Positions 25,562 to 34,090 of a stretch of 64,000 nt of DNA are shown here, piece after piece (the stretch's first letter is position 1; each line of letters starts with the position of its first letter). The position numbers and the translations under genes are program-made. The notes beneath the pieces are model-generated. The model searched no databases. It was not told where the DNA came from and worked only from the letters and a program-made list of their open reading frames with translations. The stretch is from DASUPK01 sp963804595 (lineage in GTDB: Bacteria > Actinomycetota > Thermoleophilia > Solirubrobacterales > 70-9): positions 54,051-118,050 of the forward strand of contig CAWDQZ010000005.1 in NCBI GenBank assembly GCA_963804595.1, in the 5' to 3' direction.

Positions 25562-26479
25562 GTGTCGATCCTGCTGACAGAGGACTTCACCTTCATCGTC
25601 CAGGGCATCACCGGCCGGGAGGCGGTGAACCTGACGAAGGAGTGCCTGGACTACGGATCCAAGGTCGTTGGCGGCGTCACCCCTGGCCGCAAGGGCCGCG
25701 ACGTGCACGGCGTACCGGTCTTCGACACCGTCCAGCAGGCGGTCGCCGACCACGGCGGACCGATCGACGGCTCGGTCGTCACGGTCCCCCCCGCCTTCAC
25801 CAAGGACGCCGTCTTCGAGGCGATCGAGAACGGCATCAAGCTGATCGTCGTGGTCACCGAGCGCATCCCGCGCCGCGACGTCGCCCAGATGGTCGAGCTC
25901 GCCGACGTCCGCGGCGCCAGGATCATCGGTCCCAACTGCCTCGGCGTGATCGTCCCCGGCGTCTGCAAGATGGGTGGGATCGGCGGTCCGGCCAAGGACG
26001 CCGCCAAGGCGTATGAGCCGGGCTCGATCGGCGTCATGTCCCGCTCCGGCGGCATGACCACGGAGATCTCCTCCACTCTCACCGCCGCCGGCCTTGGCGT
26101 CTCCACCGCGGTCTCGATCGGCGGCGACGCCATCATCGGCTCGACCTACGCCGAGCTCATGCCCCTCTTCGAGCAGGACGATCAGACGGAGGCGATCGTC
26201 ATCTACACGGAGCCGGGCGGCCGGATGGAGGCCGAGCTGGTGGACTGGCGCGAGGCGAACGACTCGAAGCTTCCGATCGTCGCGTTCATGGCCGGGAAGT
26301 TCATGGACGATGAGGAGATGAAGGGCATGAGCTTCGGCCACGCCGGCACGATCGTCGAGGGGGCTGAGGACTCCGCAACCCAGAAGATCGCCCGGCTCGA
26401 GGCGGCCGGCATCCCGGTGGTCGAGCGGATCGACGAGATCCCGGCCGCCGTGAAGGAGAAGCTGGGAGCCGCGGTCTGA
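25562..26479 (+). CDS. Succinyl-CoA synthetase alpha-like subunit
   Basis: 305 residues from GTG 25562, immediately after the beta-subunit stop. CoA-binding Rossmann part: FIVQGITGREAVNLTKECLD and TPGRKGRDVHGVPVFDTVQQ. IIGPNCLGVIVPGVCKMGG and VMSRSGGMTTEISSTL follow. The phosphohistidine loop is present as MSFGHAGTIVEGAEDS. With the beta subunit it should form an NDP-forming acyl-CoA ligase that makes or consumes ATP/GTP via phosphohistidine. Start of the next gene overlaps its stop (TGATG). Confidence 0.86.
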   Translation: MSILLTEDFTFIVQGITGREAVNLTKECLDYGSKVVGGVTPGRKGRDVHGVPVFDTVQQAVADHGGPIDGSVVTVPPAFTKDAVFEAIENGIKLIVVVTERIPRRDVAQMVELADVRGARIIGPNCLGVIVPGVCKMGGIGGPAKDAAKAYEPGSIGVMSRSGGMTTEISSTLTAAGLGVSTAVSIGGDAIIGSTYAELMPLFEQDDQTEAIVIYTEPGGRMEAELVDWREANDSKLPIVAFMAGKFMDDEEMKGMSFGHAGTIVEGAEDSATQKIARLEAAGIPVVERIDEIPAAVKEKLGAAV

Positions 26480-26739
26480 TGGCGGAGATCCAGGACCTTC
26501 AGGGAGTCTTCATCGACGTCGAGGTTCGCGACGACGTCGTCAACGATCCGGAGATGGCCGCCAAGCTGGAGGAGGTCTGCCCGGTCGACATCTACGACGT
26601 GCGGGAGGACGACGGCAGCGTCGCCATCGTCCGCGAGAACCTCGACGAGTGCGTGCTCTGCAACCTCTGCGTCGAGGCCGTCCCTCCCGGCGGGGTGGTG
26701 GTCAAGAAGCTCTACGACGGCACCGAGCTGCGCCGGTAG
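26479..26739 (+). CDS. Ferredoxin-like [4Fe-4S] protein coupled to SCS-like genes
   Basis: 86 residues, ATG overlapping the alpha-subunit stop. Only four Cys: EEVCPVDIYDVREDDGS near residue 34 and DECVLCNLCVEAVP near residues 55-61. This is the FixX-like pattern, CP...CxxCxxC, giving one [4Fe-4S] site; the Cys that would bind a second cluster is Val (CVEAVP). The protein is acidic and soluble. Its tight coupling to a CoA ligase suggests a ferredoxin-linked step such as a 2-oxoacid:ferredoxin oxidoreductase or ETF-QO-like partner coded elsewhere; that is inference. Confidence 0.75.
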   Translation: MAEIQDLQGVFIDVEVRDDVVNDPEMAAKLEEVCPVDIYDVREDDGSVAIVRENLDECVLCNLCVEAVPPGGVVVKKLYDGTELRR

Positions 26740-26778
26740 TTATGCGAGGGTGCGCCGCAATGCGAGGCGCAACCCGTC
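26739..26778. repeat. Hairpin repeat family, copy 3
   Basis: GTTATGCGAGGG, stem TGCGCC (26751-26756), loop GCAATGCGA, stem GGCGCA (26766-26771), unpaired A, CCCGTCAAA. It begins at the ferredoxin-like stop codon and ends 8 bp before the DUF1028 start. Flanks are nearly identical to copy 1 at 6692. Confidence 0.7.
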
Positions 26779-26785
26779 AAATGCG

Positions 26786-27673
26786 ATGACGGCGTCGATC
26801 GTCGCCCGCGATCCGGGCACCGGCGAGCTCGGTGTGGCGGTCTTCACCGCCTGGCCGGCGGTGGGTTCGGTCGTTCCATTCGCCGAGCCGGGCGTTGGCG
26901 CCGTGGCCACCCAGTCGCTCGTCGAGATCTCGTTCGGGCCGCGCGGCCTGGAGTTGCTCGGCGCTGGCGTGGCACCTGCCGATGCGGTCGAGCAGCTCAT
27001 CGGCTCGGATCCGAAGCCCGCTGTGCGCCAGCTCGCTGTGCTGGCCGCCGACGGCGAGGGCGCCGGGTTCACGGGAGACGCCTGCGTTGCCTACGCCGAG
27101 GACACCGCGGGCACGGACTGCCGCTGTCAGGCGAACATGATGGCGTCGGACGGCGTACCGCAGACGATGGCCGAGGCCTTCGAGTCGGCGGAGGGAGAGC
27201 TCGGCGTGCGTCTGCTCGACGCGCTCGAGGCGGGCGAGACCGCGGGCGGCGATGCCCGGGGCCGCATGTCGGCTGCCCTCCTCGTGGTGCCTCCGGACGG
27301 CGAGCCCTGGCGCCGGAGCGTCGACCTGCGCGTCGACTACGACGAGGACCCGCTGGCCGAGCTCTCTCGCACCCTGCGCTTCCACCGCGCCTTCACCCTC
27401 CTCGACCTGGCCGAGGAGAGGGCAGAGGCGGGCGACGACGAGGGGGCCATGCGGGCCGGAATCGAGGCGGTGGGCCTCTCCGAGGAGAACCCCCAACTCC
27501 TGCTCTGGGTCGGACTGGGCGCCGCGAACGGAGACCTCGAGGTCGGGCTCGACCTCGTCCGCCGCGCGTTGGAGCTGCAGCCGTCGCTCGCCGACTTCCT
27601 GGACCGTCTCGACGAGGAGATCGCGCCCTCCGCCTCGGTGGTGCGGGCGCGCCTCGCCGACGGGAGCTCCTGA
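26786..27673 (+). CDS. DUF1028 Ntn-hydrolase-like protein with TPR-like C-terminus
   Basis: 295 residues from ATG 26786. MTASIVARDPGTGELGVAVF, GSVVPFAEPGVGAVATQSLV, NMMASDGVPQTMAEAFESAE and GDARGRMSAALLVVPPDGEP match DUF1028, an Ntn-hydrolase-fold family with unknown substrate in which the processed nucleophile position is not classical. From about residue 205 a helical region (RTLRFHRAFTLLDLAEERAE, EENPQLLLWVGLGAANGDLE) resembles TPR repeats, a known fusion in this family. An upstream ATG at 26750 lies inside the hairpin repeat and is rejected. Confidence 0.82.
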   Translation: MTASIVARDPGTGELGVAVFTAWPAVGSVVPFAEPGVGAVATQSLVEISFGPRGLELLGAGVAPADAVEQLIGSDPKPAVRQLAVLAADGEGAGFTGDACVAYAEDTAGTDCRCQANMMASDGVPQTMAEAFESAEGELGVRLLDALEAGETAGGDARGRMSAALLVVPPDGEPWRRSVDLRVDYDEDPLAELSRTLRFHRAFTLLDLAEERAEAGDDEGAMRAGIEAVGLSEENPQLLLWVGLGAANGDLEVGLDLVRRALELQPSLADFLDRLDEEIAPSASVVRARLADGSS

Positions 27674-27696
27674 GCGGCCGTCAGTAGGCTCCGCCC

Positions 27697-28194
27697 GTGG
27701 CAGGCCCGGTCACACCCACTCCGCTGCGCGCCGCCTTCGAGGCACGCGACCACGACGCTCTCGTCGAGGCGCTGTCACCGGATGTCGTCCTCTGGTCCCC
27801 GATCTTCGAGGTGCCCTTCACCGGGCGCGATGAGGTCGGCGATCTGTTCGCCGTCCTGCTGGACGAGCTCTGGCCACTCACCTACCTCGAGGAGATCGCC
27901 GGGGACCCGCACATCCTGCACTTCGCCGCTCAGGTCGGGGGGAAGCGGCTCGAGGGCCTTGACCTGCTTCGACTCGACGAGGACGGGCGCGTCAAGGAGA
28001 TCACCGTCTTCCTGCGGCCGTTCCCCGCGGTTGCGGCCTTCCTGAGCGGGACCGGGCCCAAGCTGGCGGACAAGCGCGGGGGCTCGGGCCGTGCCGCATT
28101 CCTGAAGGTCGCAGGAGCACCCGTGAGCGCGCTGATGCGCACCACGGCGGCGACCGGTCCGCGGCTGCTCGGCCTGCGGCGGAGCAGGTCGTGA
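27697..28194 (+). CDS. SnoaL/NTF2-like protein
   Basis: 165 residues from GTG 27697. TPLRAAFEARDHDALVEALS, WSPIFEVPFTGRDEVGDLF, LDLLRLDEDGRVKEITVFLR is a textbook nuclear-transport-factor-2-like (SnoaL) cone, a fold used by isomerases and many small-molecule-binding proteins. The C-terminal 45 residues are basic and Arg/Ala rich. Its stop overlaps the HD-domain start (GTGA), so the two proteins are made together. Confidence 0.7.
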   Translation: MAGPVTPTPLRAAFEARDHDALVEALSPDVVLWSPIFEVPFTGRDEVGDLFAVLLDELWPLTYLEEIAGDPHILHFAAQVGGKRLEGLDLLRLDEDGRVKEITVFLRPFPAVAAFLSGTGPKLADKRGGSGRAAFLKVAGAPVSALMRTTAATGPRLLGLRRSRS

Positions 28195-28751
28195 CCACGG
28201 CGGAGGACCTGGTCCGCACGGACGCCGAGCGCGCGGCCCTCGAGAGGCTGCGCGAAATCACCGGCCAGACCGGCGGACCGATGGAGCGCCACGGCCTGCG
28301 GGTCTTCCTGCTCGCCGATCGACTCGCCACCGCGCGCGAGGCGAAGGTCGACCGCGAGGTCCTGCTCGTCGCGGGCCTGCTTCACGACATCGGCCTCTAC
28401 GACCGGGCCTCACACGGCGGCGTCTACGTCACCGAGGGCGCCAGGTTCGCAGCCGACCTCCTGGCCGAGCAGGGATGGAGCGAGGAGCGGATCAGGCTCT
28501 GCTTCGACGCCATCGAGCGCCACCACGAGACCCGTTCGCAGTGGGACCGTGGCGAGGAGGTGGAGCTCATTCGCCGGGCGGACCTGATCGACCTGACCTC
28601 GGCGCTGGTCACCTTCGGGCTCCCCCGCGAGTGGCTGCGGGACCTCTTCCGCTCAGTGCCGCGGGACGGCACGTACGCGACGATCGGCGGCGAGGTCGCA
28701 AAGCAGCTGATCCACCGGCCGCTGGAGTTCGCTCAGATTTTCAGGCGCTGA
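28191..28751 (+). CDS. HD-domain metal-dependent phosphohydrolase
   Basis: 186 residues from GTG 28191. The HD signature is clear: MERHGLRVFLLADRL (first His), LLVAGLLHDIGLYDRAS (HD pair) and DAIERHHETRSQW, then LIRRADLIDLTSALV with the last Asp. Such proteins hydrolyse phosphate esters, often nucleotides, with a divalent or di-metal site. Coupled to the SnoaL-like gene. Specific substrate unknown. Confidence 0.85.
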   Translation: MTTAEDLVRTDAERAALERLREITGQTGGPMERHGLRVFLLADRLATAREAKVDREVLLVAGLLHDIGLYDRASHGGVYVTEGARFAADLLAEQGWSEERIRLCFDAIERHHETRSQWDRGEEVELIRRADLIDLTSALVTFGLPREWLRDLFRSVPRDGTYATIGGEVAKQLIHRPLEFAQIFRR

Positions 28752-28796
28752 CTGACCCGGCCAGTCAAATCCGGCCGGCTTGGAGTTCAGGCGCGG

Positions 28797-30224
28797 CTAG
28801 TCGCTGTGCGCGTGCCTCTTGGGTGACAACTTGAATGTGTCACCCGGCCAGTCCTTGGCACCAGTCTGCCTGAGCTCCACGCCCGCGGAGTGCTTCTTCT
28901 TCTTCTTGCACTTCTTCTTCTTCGCCGCGGCCGCCGAGTGCTTCTTCTTCTTCTTGCACTTCTTCTTCTTCGTCGTCGGAGTGACCGGCGGTTGCGGACT
29001 GGAGGGGATCGTCGCCTCCTGCGCCGTCAGCTCGACGGCGCCGATGTCGGAGCCGTCGCCGTTGGGCGCGTTGGCCACGGTGCTGATGTCAATCGGCCTC
29101 CCGATACCGCGCTGATCGGTACCCAGATAGCTGAACCCCTTGTCTATCGCCGGGCTCGTCGGAGCCAGGAGGCGAGTCGGGGTCGGTCCACCGTTGTTCT
29201 GCAACGCACCCAGCTGCGGGTCGATTCCGGTGATGTTCGGCGGCCCGCCGGGGGCGGGGGTGATGTCAGTACCCGTCGTGCTCTGGACCAGGCTGCCCGC
29301 GCCGTAGATCGCTCCCACGAAATCCGGACCAAAACTGGCAGCGGCCGAATTGCCGGCAAAGATCGAGTTGTACGCGGCCATGGTGTTCAGGTAGTAGCTG
29401 TAGACGCCGCCACCACTGAAGGCGGAGTTTCCGGCGACGGTGTCGTCGTTGAAGTAAGAGGTCAGGTAGTTGTAGATCCCGCCGCCGAGCTCTCCGCTCG
29501 AGCTTCCCGCGTGGTTGCCGCTGATCGTGGATCCGAGTACCTGGCCCATGGATCGGCGCGCGTACAGGGCACCGCCATCGTCGGATGCGGTGTTGTTGTT
29601 GAGCGTTGAATCGATGATGTCGGTGTTGTAACCACCGACGTAGGCCCCGTACTCGTAGACGGCGCCGCCGTCATTCGCGTGGTTACCCGTGAGGACGGAG
29701 TTGTAGATGTTCAGATTGGCGCCGTAATTGAAGATCGCGCCGCCGTCATAGTTGCCCGAATTTCCGCCTGTCAGCGTCAGGTCACTGATGTACACGCCCT
29801 CGCTAATGGGCGGATCGGTGTACATGATGCGGCCATCACCATTTGTGGTGATGCTCGTCGCACCCGCCCCGTTTCCGGAGATATAGACGCCGTCGTAGAT
29901 CAGAAGTTGGCCGCCGGTGAGGGTCACGCCGGTGATGTTGGAGGCGAACGTGATCGCGTCGTTCACGCCGGTGTTGGCGTTCGAGCTGTCGACCGCGTCC
30001 CGGAGGGTGCAGTCGCCGGAAGTGGCGTCCTCGCAGACGTTGTTCCCCGCGTCGCCGCTGTTGTTGACGACGAAGTTGGTGGCCAGCGCGGGTGGAGCCA
30101 ATCCCAGCACGCTTCCCGCAGTCAGCGCCGCCCCGGTAACGACGCTGTGGCGCATCCTCCAGCCGTCGCGCCGCGAGTGTTCCTTGCGTCGCTCCTGGCG
30201 CCGCCGCCGTTGCCTCTTCGCCAT
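28797..30224 (-). CDS. Secreted right-handed beta-helix protein with duplicated Lys/Cys tail
   Basis: 475 residues. Arg-rich n-region (MAKRQRRRRQERRKEHSRRD) and hydrophobic segment ending PPALATN form an export signal. CTLRDAVDSSNANTG is the CSLREA-type start, and repeats such as GGAIFNYGANLNIYNSVLTG and GGGVYSYYLNTMAAYNSIFA build a polymorphic beta-helix; PTSPAIDKG...DQRGIGRP and DIGAVEL mark the choice-of-anchor Q end. The tail carries two copies of KKKKCKKKKKHSA, strongly basic with Cys, perhaps binding anionic wall polymers. The helix may bind or cleave polysaccharide. Located 60 bp before the start of the EPS regulator region. Confidence 0.8.
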   Translation of the reverse strand: MAKRQRRRRQERRKEHSRRDGWRMRHSVVTGAALTAGSVLGLAPPALATNFVVNNSGDAGNNVCEDATSGDCTLRDAVDSSNANTGVNDAITFASNITGVTLTGGQLLIYDGVYISGNGAGATSITTNGDGRIMYTDPPISEGVYISDLTLTGGNSGNYDGGAIFNYGANLNIYNSVLTGNHANDGGAVYEYGAYVGGYNTDIIDSTLNNNTASDDGGALYARRSMGQVLGSTISGNHAGSSSGELGGGIYNYLTSYFNDDTVAGNSAFSGGGVYSYYLNTMAAYNSIFAGNSAAASFGPDFVGAIYGAGSLVQSTTGTDITPAPGGPPNITGIDPQLGALQNNGGPTPTRLLAPTSPAIDKGFSYLGTDQRGIGRPIDISTVANAPNGDGSDIGAVELTAQEATIPSSPQPPVTPTTKKKKCKKKKKHSAAAAKKKKCKKKKKHSAGVELRQTGAKDWPGDTFKLSPKRHAHSD

Positions 30225-30300
30225 CTCCCACTCCCCTCTCAGTTGTGCCGCCTACGAAGCCCCCTGACGAGCCGGCCGTATGCCGCCGAACTACGAAAAG

Positions 30301-30573
30301 TCAAGCGACTTGATCGGACGGACGGTCGCGCCGCTCTAGGGATTGCGCTGCTCGAAGCGCCGCTCGAACCGGTCGGCGACCTGTCGGAGCCGTCGCCGAA
30401 ACTCGGGTGTGCAGACGAACGCCCTCTCGACCTGTCGTGATCGGCGGCACCATCACGTTCACCGAGGTGGAGCTGTTGTCGGCGCCTCCCCCGCCGCAGC
30501 CGGCGAGCGCGATCAGGCAGGCGCCGATCGCCGCCACCGCGGCCCAGGCCCGCGCCTGTTGAACCCGTCCCAC
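30301..30573 (-). CDS. Putative lipoprotein, probably frameshifted
   Basis: 90 residues in the open frame. AAVAAIGACLIALAGCGGGG is a lipoprotein signal with lipobox LAGC, then NSSTSVNVMVPPITT. After that the frame becomes Arg/Ala-rich. One base earlier, the alternative frame reads FVCTPEFRRRLRQVADRFER and stops at about 30336, which looks more natural, so an indel near 30430 is likely. Function unknown. Confidence 0.5.
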   Translation of the reverse strand: MGRVQQARAWAAVAAIGACLIALAGCGGGGADNSSTSVNVMVPPITTGREGVRLHTRVSATAPTGRRPVRAALRAAQSLERRDRPSDQVA

Positions 30574-30759
30574 CAGGGGCGGGAGGGTACGGCGGGGTCC
30601 CTTAGTGCTTCCACTGACCTAATTGTGGGATTGACTTCCGAGTCGCGCCTGGGGAAACTGCGCCAGTGAGAGGTGAGGGAGCGCTATGGGGTGGAAGCTT
30701 GGATGAGCTTCAGTCGTTGATTTATCGATGGCTCAGGGCAGATCATCCGCGGGCTGAGC

Positions 30760-31413
30760 GTGGCTGACCACGGGCCCGCCATCATCTTGGTGGATGACGA
30801 ACCGGTGACGCGCACCGAGGTGCGTCGTCTGCTCGAGCGAGACGGTTTCGAGGTGAGGGCCGAAGCCGCAGACGCCGAGAGCGCGATCGAGATAATCGTG
30901 CGTGAGCGACCTCGGCTTTGCCTGGTGGACCTCCAGACGCCGGGTGGCGGGATTCGGGTCGTCCGCGAAGTCTCGCGACTGGTTCCCGAGACGTTGGTCG
31001 TGGTGCTGACGGGCTCAGTGAACCGCGCCGACATGCTCGATGCGATCCATGCGGGTGCCTCCGGATATCTGGTCAAAAGCATGGACCCCGACCGACTCGC
31101 ACCCGCCTTACGCGGTGTGCTCGCAGGCGAGGCGGCGATTCCCCGTTTCCTGGTGGCCGAGCTTGTCAGAAACATGCAGACGCTGGGCCGGCAGCGCGTT
31201 CTCGCCGGCAGGCGCGGCCGAGCCGACTTGACCAGGCGCGAATGGGAGATCCTTGCGCTGATGTGCGACGGGCTCAGCGGGCGCAACATCGCCGATCGCC
31301 TCTACCTCTCTCCGGTGACGGTTCGCCGCCACAGTTCGGAAGTCGTGCGCAAACTCGGCGTTCGTGATCGCAAGGAGGCGATCGCGCTCATCCAAGAGCA
31401 CGCCCAGGGCTAA
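30760..31413 (+). CDS. NarL/FixJ-type response regulator
   Basis: 217 residues from GTG 30760. Intact receiver: IILVDDEPVTRTEVRRLLER, phosphoacceptor LVDLQTPGGGIR near residue 54, switch Thr in VVLTGS and Lys in GYLVKSMD. The LuxR helix-turn-helix is LTRREWEILALMCDGLSGRN then IADRLYLSPVTVRRHSSEVV. No sensor kinase is adjacent; it is the first gene before the polysaccharide locus and may regulate it, which is inference from position. Confidence 0.9.
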   Translation: MADHGPAIILVDDEPVTRTEVRRLLERDGFEVRAEAADAESAIEIIVRERPRLCLVDLQTPGGGIRVVREVSRLVPETLVVVLTGSVNRADMLDAIHAGASGYLVKSMDPDRLAPALRGVLAGEAAIPRFLVAELVRNMQTLGRQRVLAGRRGRADLTRREWEILALMCDGLSGRNIADRLYLSPVTVRRHSSEVVRKLGVRDRKEAIALIQEHAQG

Positions 31414-31439
31414 GATCGTTACCTGATCCGAACCGGATC

Positions 31440-33038
31440 CCTCACCCCCCGGCGATCGACGTGCGTCGCTCTGCTCCTGATCGTCGCGGCGATGGCGTCG
31501 GCGGCACCGGCCTCCTCCGCACGCCCAGCAAGGGCCCCAGTACTTGTGCCGGTGGACGGCGGCGCGAACTACTACGCGAGGTTCTCGCATGGACTCCCGG
31601 CGAGCCGGTCGTACTTCCCGATCGGCGTCTGGGGTTCCTACGATCACACTCAGGCGCATATCGACCAGGACAAGGCGGTCGGCTACAACCTCTACGTCTG
31701 GGACGCCGACGCCCCCTCCGCCGGTGAGTCTGAGCAGGCTCGCGGCCAACAAGATGAAGGCGCTGTTCACCTCCGACTGGTATAGCAGCTGGGATCGCGC
31801 TACCGCCTCAGCCAATCGCCGGCTACATGCTCGAGGACGAGGTGGACGGGCGTTTCGGCCTTCCGCGAGGGATTTACGGTGATGCAGCAGGACAATGCAG
31901 CTAGCTCCTAACGACGGCCGGATTCGCTACGCCAACTACACCAAGAACGTCCTGATCTGGTACAGCGACGCCGAGGCGGCTCGCTTCGTCAACGAGTTCC
32001 AGCAGGTCGTCTCGGCGGACCTCTATTGGTTCACCGATCCCTACCAGGTGCCGACGATGGAAGCACCGGACTTGGCTTCCGGAGGCTGGTGCAGACCATC
32101 ACTCACCCCGCAGATCCGCCGGGCCGCCAACTACGGCTACCAGATCGACCGACTGCGTCAGCTTGACGCGCTTCGACGGCAAGCGCCAGCCCATCTGGGG
32201 TTTTGTCGAGGAGGGTTGGCCGTTCACACAGACTGCGGCAGAGGGCGCACGCGCTATCACACCTCCTGAGATGCGGGCGGCGGTCTGGCAGTCGATCATT
32301 GCCGGCGCTCGTGGGATCGTCTACTTCAACCACTCCTTCGGCGGGCCGATGCCAGACGCACTACATAAACCGCGACCCGGCTGCTACCCCGCGATCCAGG
32401 CCGAACTGACCCGGACCAACTCGCAGATCACACAGCTCGCCCCGGTGCTCAACTCTCCGACGGTCAGCTCCGGCTGGTCCCAGGGAGCCGGGACGACCGC
32501 GATGGTGAAGTGGGCGACGGGCAAGAAGGCCGCCGGGAAGGGATGCAAGTCAAAGAAGAAATGCAAGAAGGCGAAGGGCAAGAAGGCCGCCGGGAAGGGA
32601 TGCAAGTCAAAGAAGAAATGCAAGAAGGCGAAGGCGCACCTGTACGTATTTGCCGGCTCCGCGGGATCGTCCGTAGAAGGGAGGTTCTCGCTGCCGTGCG
32701 TCGACGACGCCAAAGCAGCGGTCGTGGGCGAGAACCGCACGGTTCCGGTCCGGAACGGGTCCTTCAGAGACCATTTCGCCGATGGGAACGCCATCCACAT
32801 CTACCGAGTCGATGTGCGATCCCGATGCGGCCAACCGCGCCGAGGCACGGTCACCCCTCTCGCTCTACCCCACGGCGACGGCCCCGTGCAACCTTCTCGG
32901 ATTAGTGTCTTCCGGGTGATCCTTGCCGTCCTGTTTATTGCCCTGCTCGCCTATTTCGGCATCGCGCATCGGCCCAGGCGGGCGCCCCGGCGGTCCGCGA
33001 AACGCGCGAAGCCCGCCCATCACCTCAGAATGCGGTGA
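31440..33038 (+). pseudogene. Extracellular TIM-barrel, glycoside-hydrolase-like protein, multiply frameshifted
   Basis: Coding signal runs through several frames. A signal peptide (CVALLLIVAAMASAAPASSA near 31467-31525) is followed by VDGGANYYARFSHGLPASRS and GYNLYVWDAD (to about 31720), LAANKMKALFTSDWYSSWDR (to 31800), GYMLEDEVDGRFGLP (31820-31880), NVLIWYSDAEAARFVNEFQQ (31895-32090) and PIWGFVEEGWPFTQTAAEGA with AVWQSIIAGARGIVYFNHSF (from 32163). The pattern fits a GH-like barrel. A 57-bp tandem duplication encodes two GKKAAGKGCKSKKKCKKAK units. The end has a TM helix (VFRVILAVLFIALLAYFGI) and a basic tail, so it may be anchored. At least four single-base indels in 700 bp suggest poor sequence quality. 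Confidence 0.6.
32521..32634 (+). repeat. 57-bp tandem duplication coding a Lys/Cys-rich segment
   Basis: Two essentially identical copies starting at 32521 and 32578 (period 57 bp, 19 codons). Each encodes a unit with KGCKSKKKCKK. The identity of the copies implies recent duplication or slippage. Confidence 0.85.
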
Positions 33039-33087
33039 CCGGCACGGCCCGGCGCAGCGCGCTAACGCGGAGTCCCGGTCGAAGTCC

Positions 33088-34088
33088 TCACCGCTGAGCC
33101 CGCGACCACCAAACAGCGGTTCCGTCGAGATCCACAACACGAAGGTCAGCCAGCCCAGGGACGTGACGCAGTATGACCTGCAACGTCCCCTGTTGCCGAT
33201 CATGGCTCACGCTTTGGTGCCCGCTTGACGCGCGGCTGCCCGCTTTACGGCGGCTGCCCCCTTTACGGCGGCTGCGCGGCTTTTGCGGTGGCGAGTTGTT
33301 TGTGGCGGTGCGCACGATCGCATCTTCGTTTCCGTCTTCCCAAGGCACCTCATTCGCCTTATGCGCTGACCCGTTGTTGGTCGGGCTGCCCTCGATCGAA
33401 TCTCCCTTTTCGTCCCTCTTGGGCAGGTTGCGCTTGCTCATCTCGGCCCGCAGGGTCTCCAGCGCCTCGGCTGCCGAGACGGCCAGCAGAAGCAGAATCG
33501 CGCCGATCGCGAGCACGCCGATGAGCGGACGAAACCTGCTTGATATCTGCTGCTTCGGGCTATCGGGCGCCACGACCGGTTGCGCCTTGATCATGTAGTG
33601 GGGGTCGACGCCCTGAGACGCCTGCATGCGGTCGAGCTCGCGAGTAAGGGCCGCGCCCACCAGCTCGGCGGTGTGCACTGCGCCCTGCGGCTGTGGAGCC
33701 CATTCCGGTGATCTCCACGACCAAGCTCGAGTAACCGAGCTGCAGGTCGGGGGACACCGTGTAACGGGGATCCGCGCCCGCTTTCACCAATTCCTGGCGC
33801 GCCGTATCGCTGCTCAGGCTGCTGGACAACAGGCTGACGATCACCGACTGGTCCGAGAAGCGGGTGTATGGGTTGTTCGGGTTGATGCGACCCAGCGTCG
33901 GGTCACGCGCGATCTCATCCGCCGTCGGCGGAGGTGGAGGATTGATCAGGACGTAGCTGGACGAGACCTTGTATTCCGGGGCCTTGACGGCCATGACGTA
34001 GAACAACCCAAGCAGGGTGAGGGCGATGACCGGCAACGTGACGAGCCGGTAGCGCCAAATCTTCCGCGCGATGAGCAGTAGGTGCCAT
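33088..34088 (-). pseudogene. Wzz-type polysaccharide co-polymerase, frameshifted
   Basis: Two frames join near 33690. The first (from about 34088) has a basic n-region and TM segment (VIALTLLGLFYVMAVKAPEY) then SSSYVLINPPPPPTADEIAR and NPNNPYTRFSDQSVIVSLLS, the periplasmic start of Wzz/VPS-like chain-length proteins. The second (33088-33678) continues VHTAELVGAALTRELDRMQA and FRPLIGVLAIGAILLLLAVS, the second TM near a Pro-rich motif, then a charged cytoplasmic tail with RRKGGSRRKAGSR. One extra base near 33685 would restore it. Function: control of polymer length together with the ligase/polymerase next door. There is no attached tyrosine kinase domain. Confidence 0.7.
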
Positions 34089-34090
34089 GT

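Noticed and set aside
24251..26341. Long minus-strand frame opposite the CoA ligase genes
   Set aside because: Antisense shadow with low-complexity Asp/Gly/Leu content and no motifs.
32521..32634. Tandem repeat considered as a CRISPR array
   Set aside because: Only two units without spacers, in frame and encoding a repeated Lys/Cys segment.
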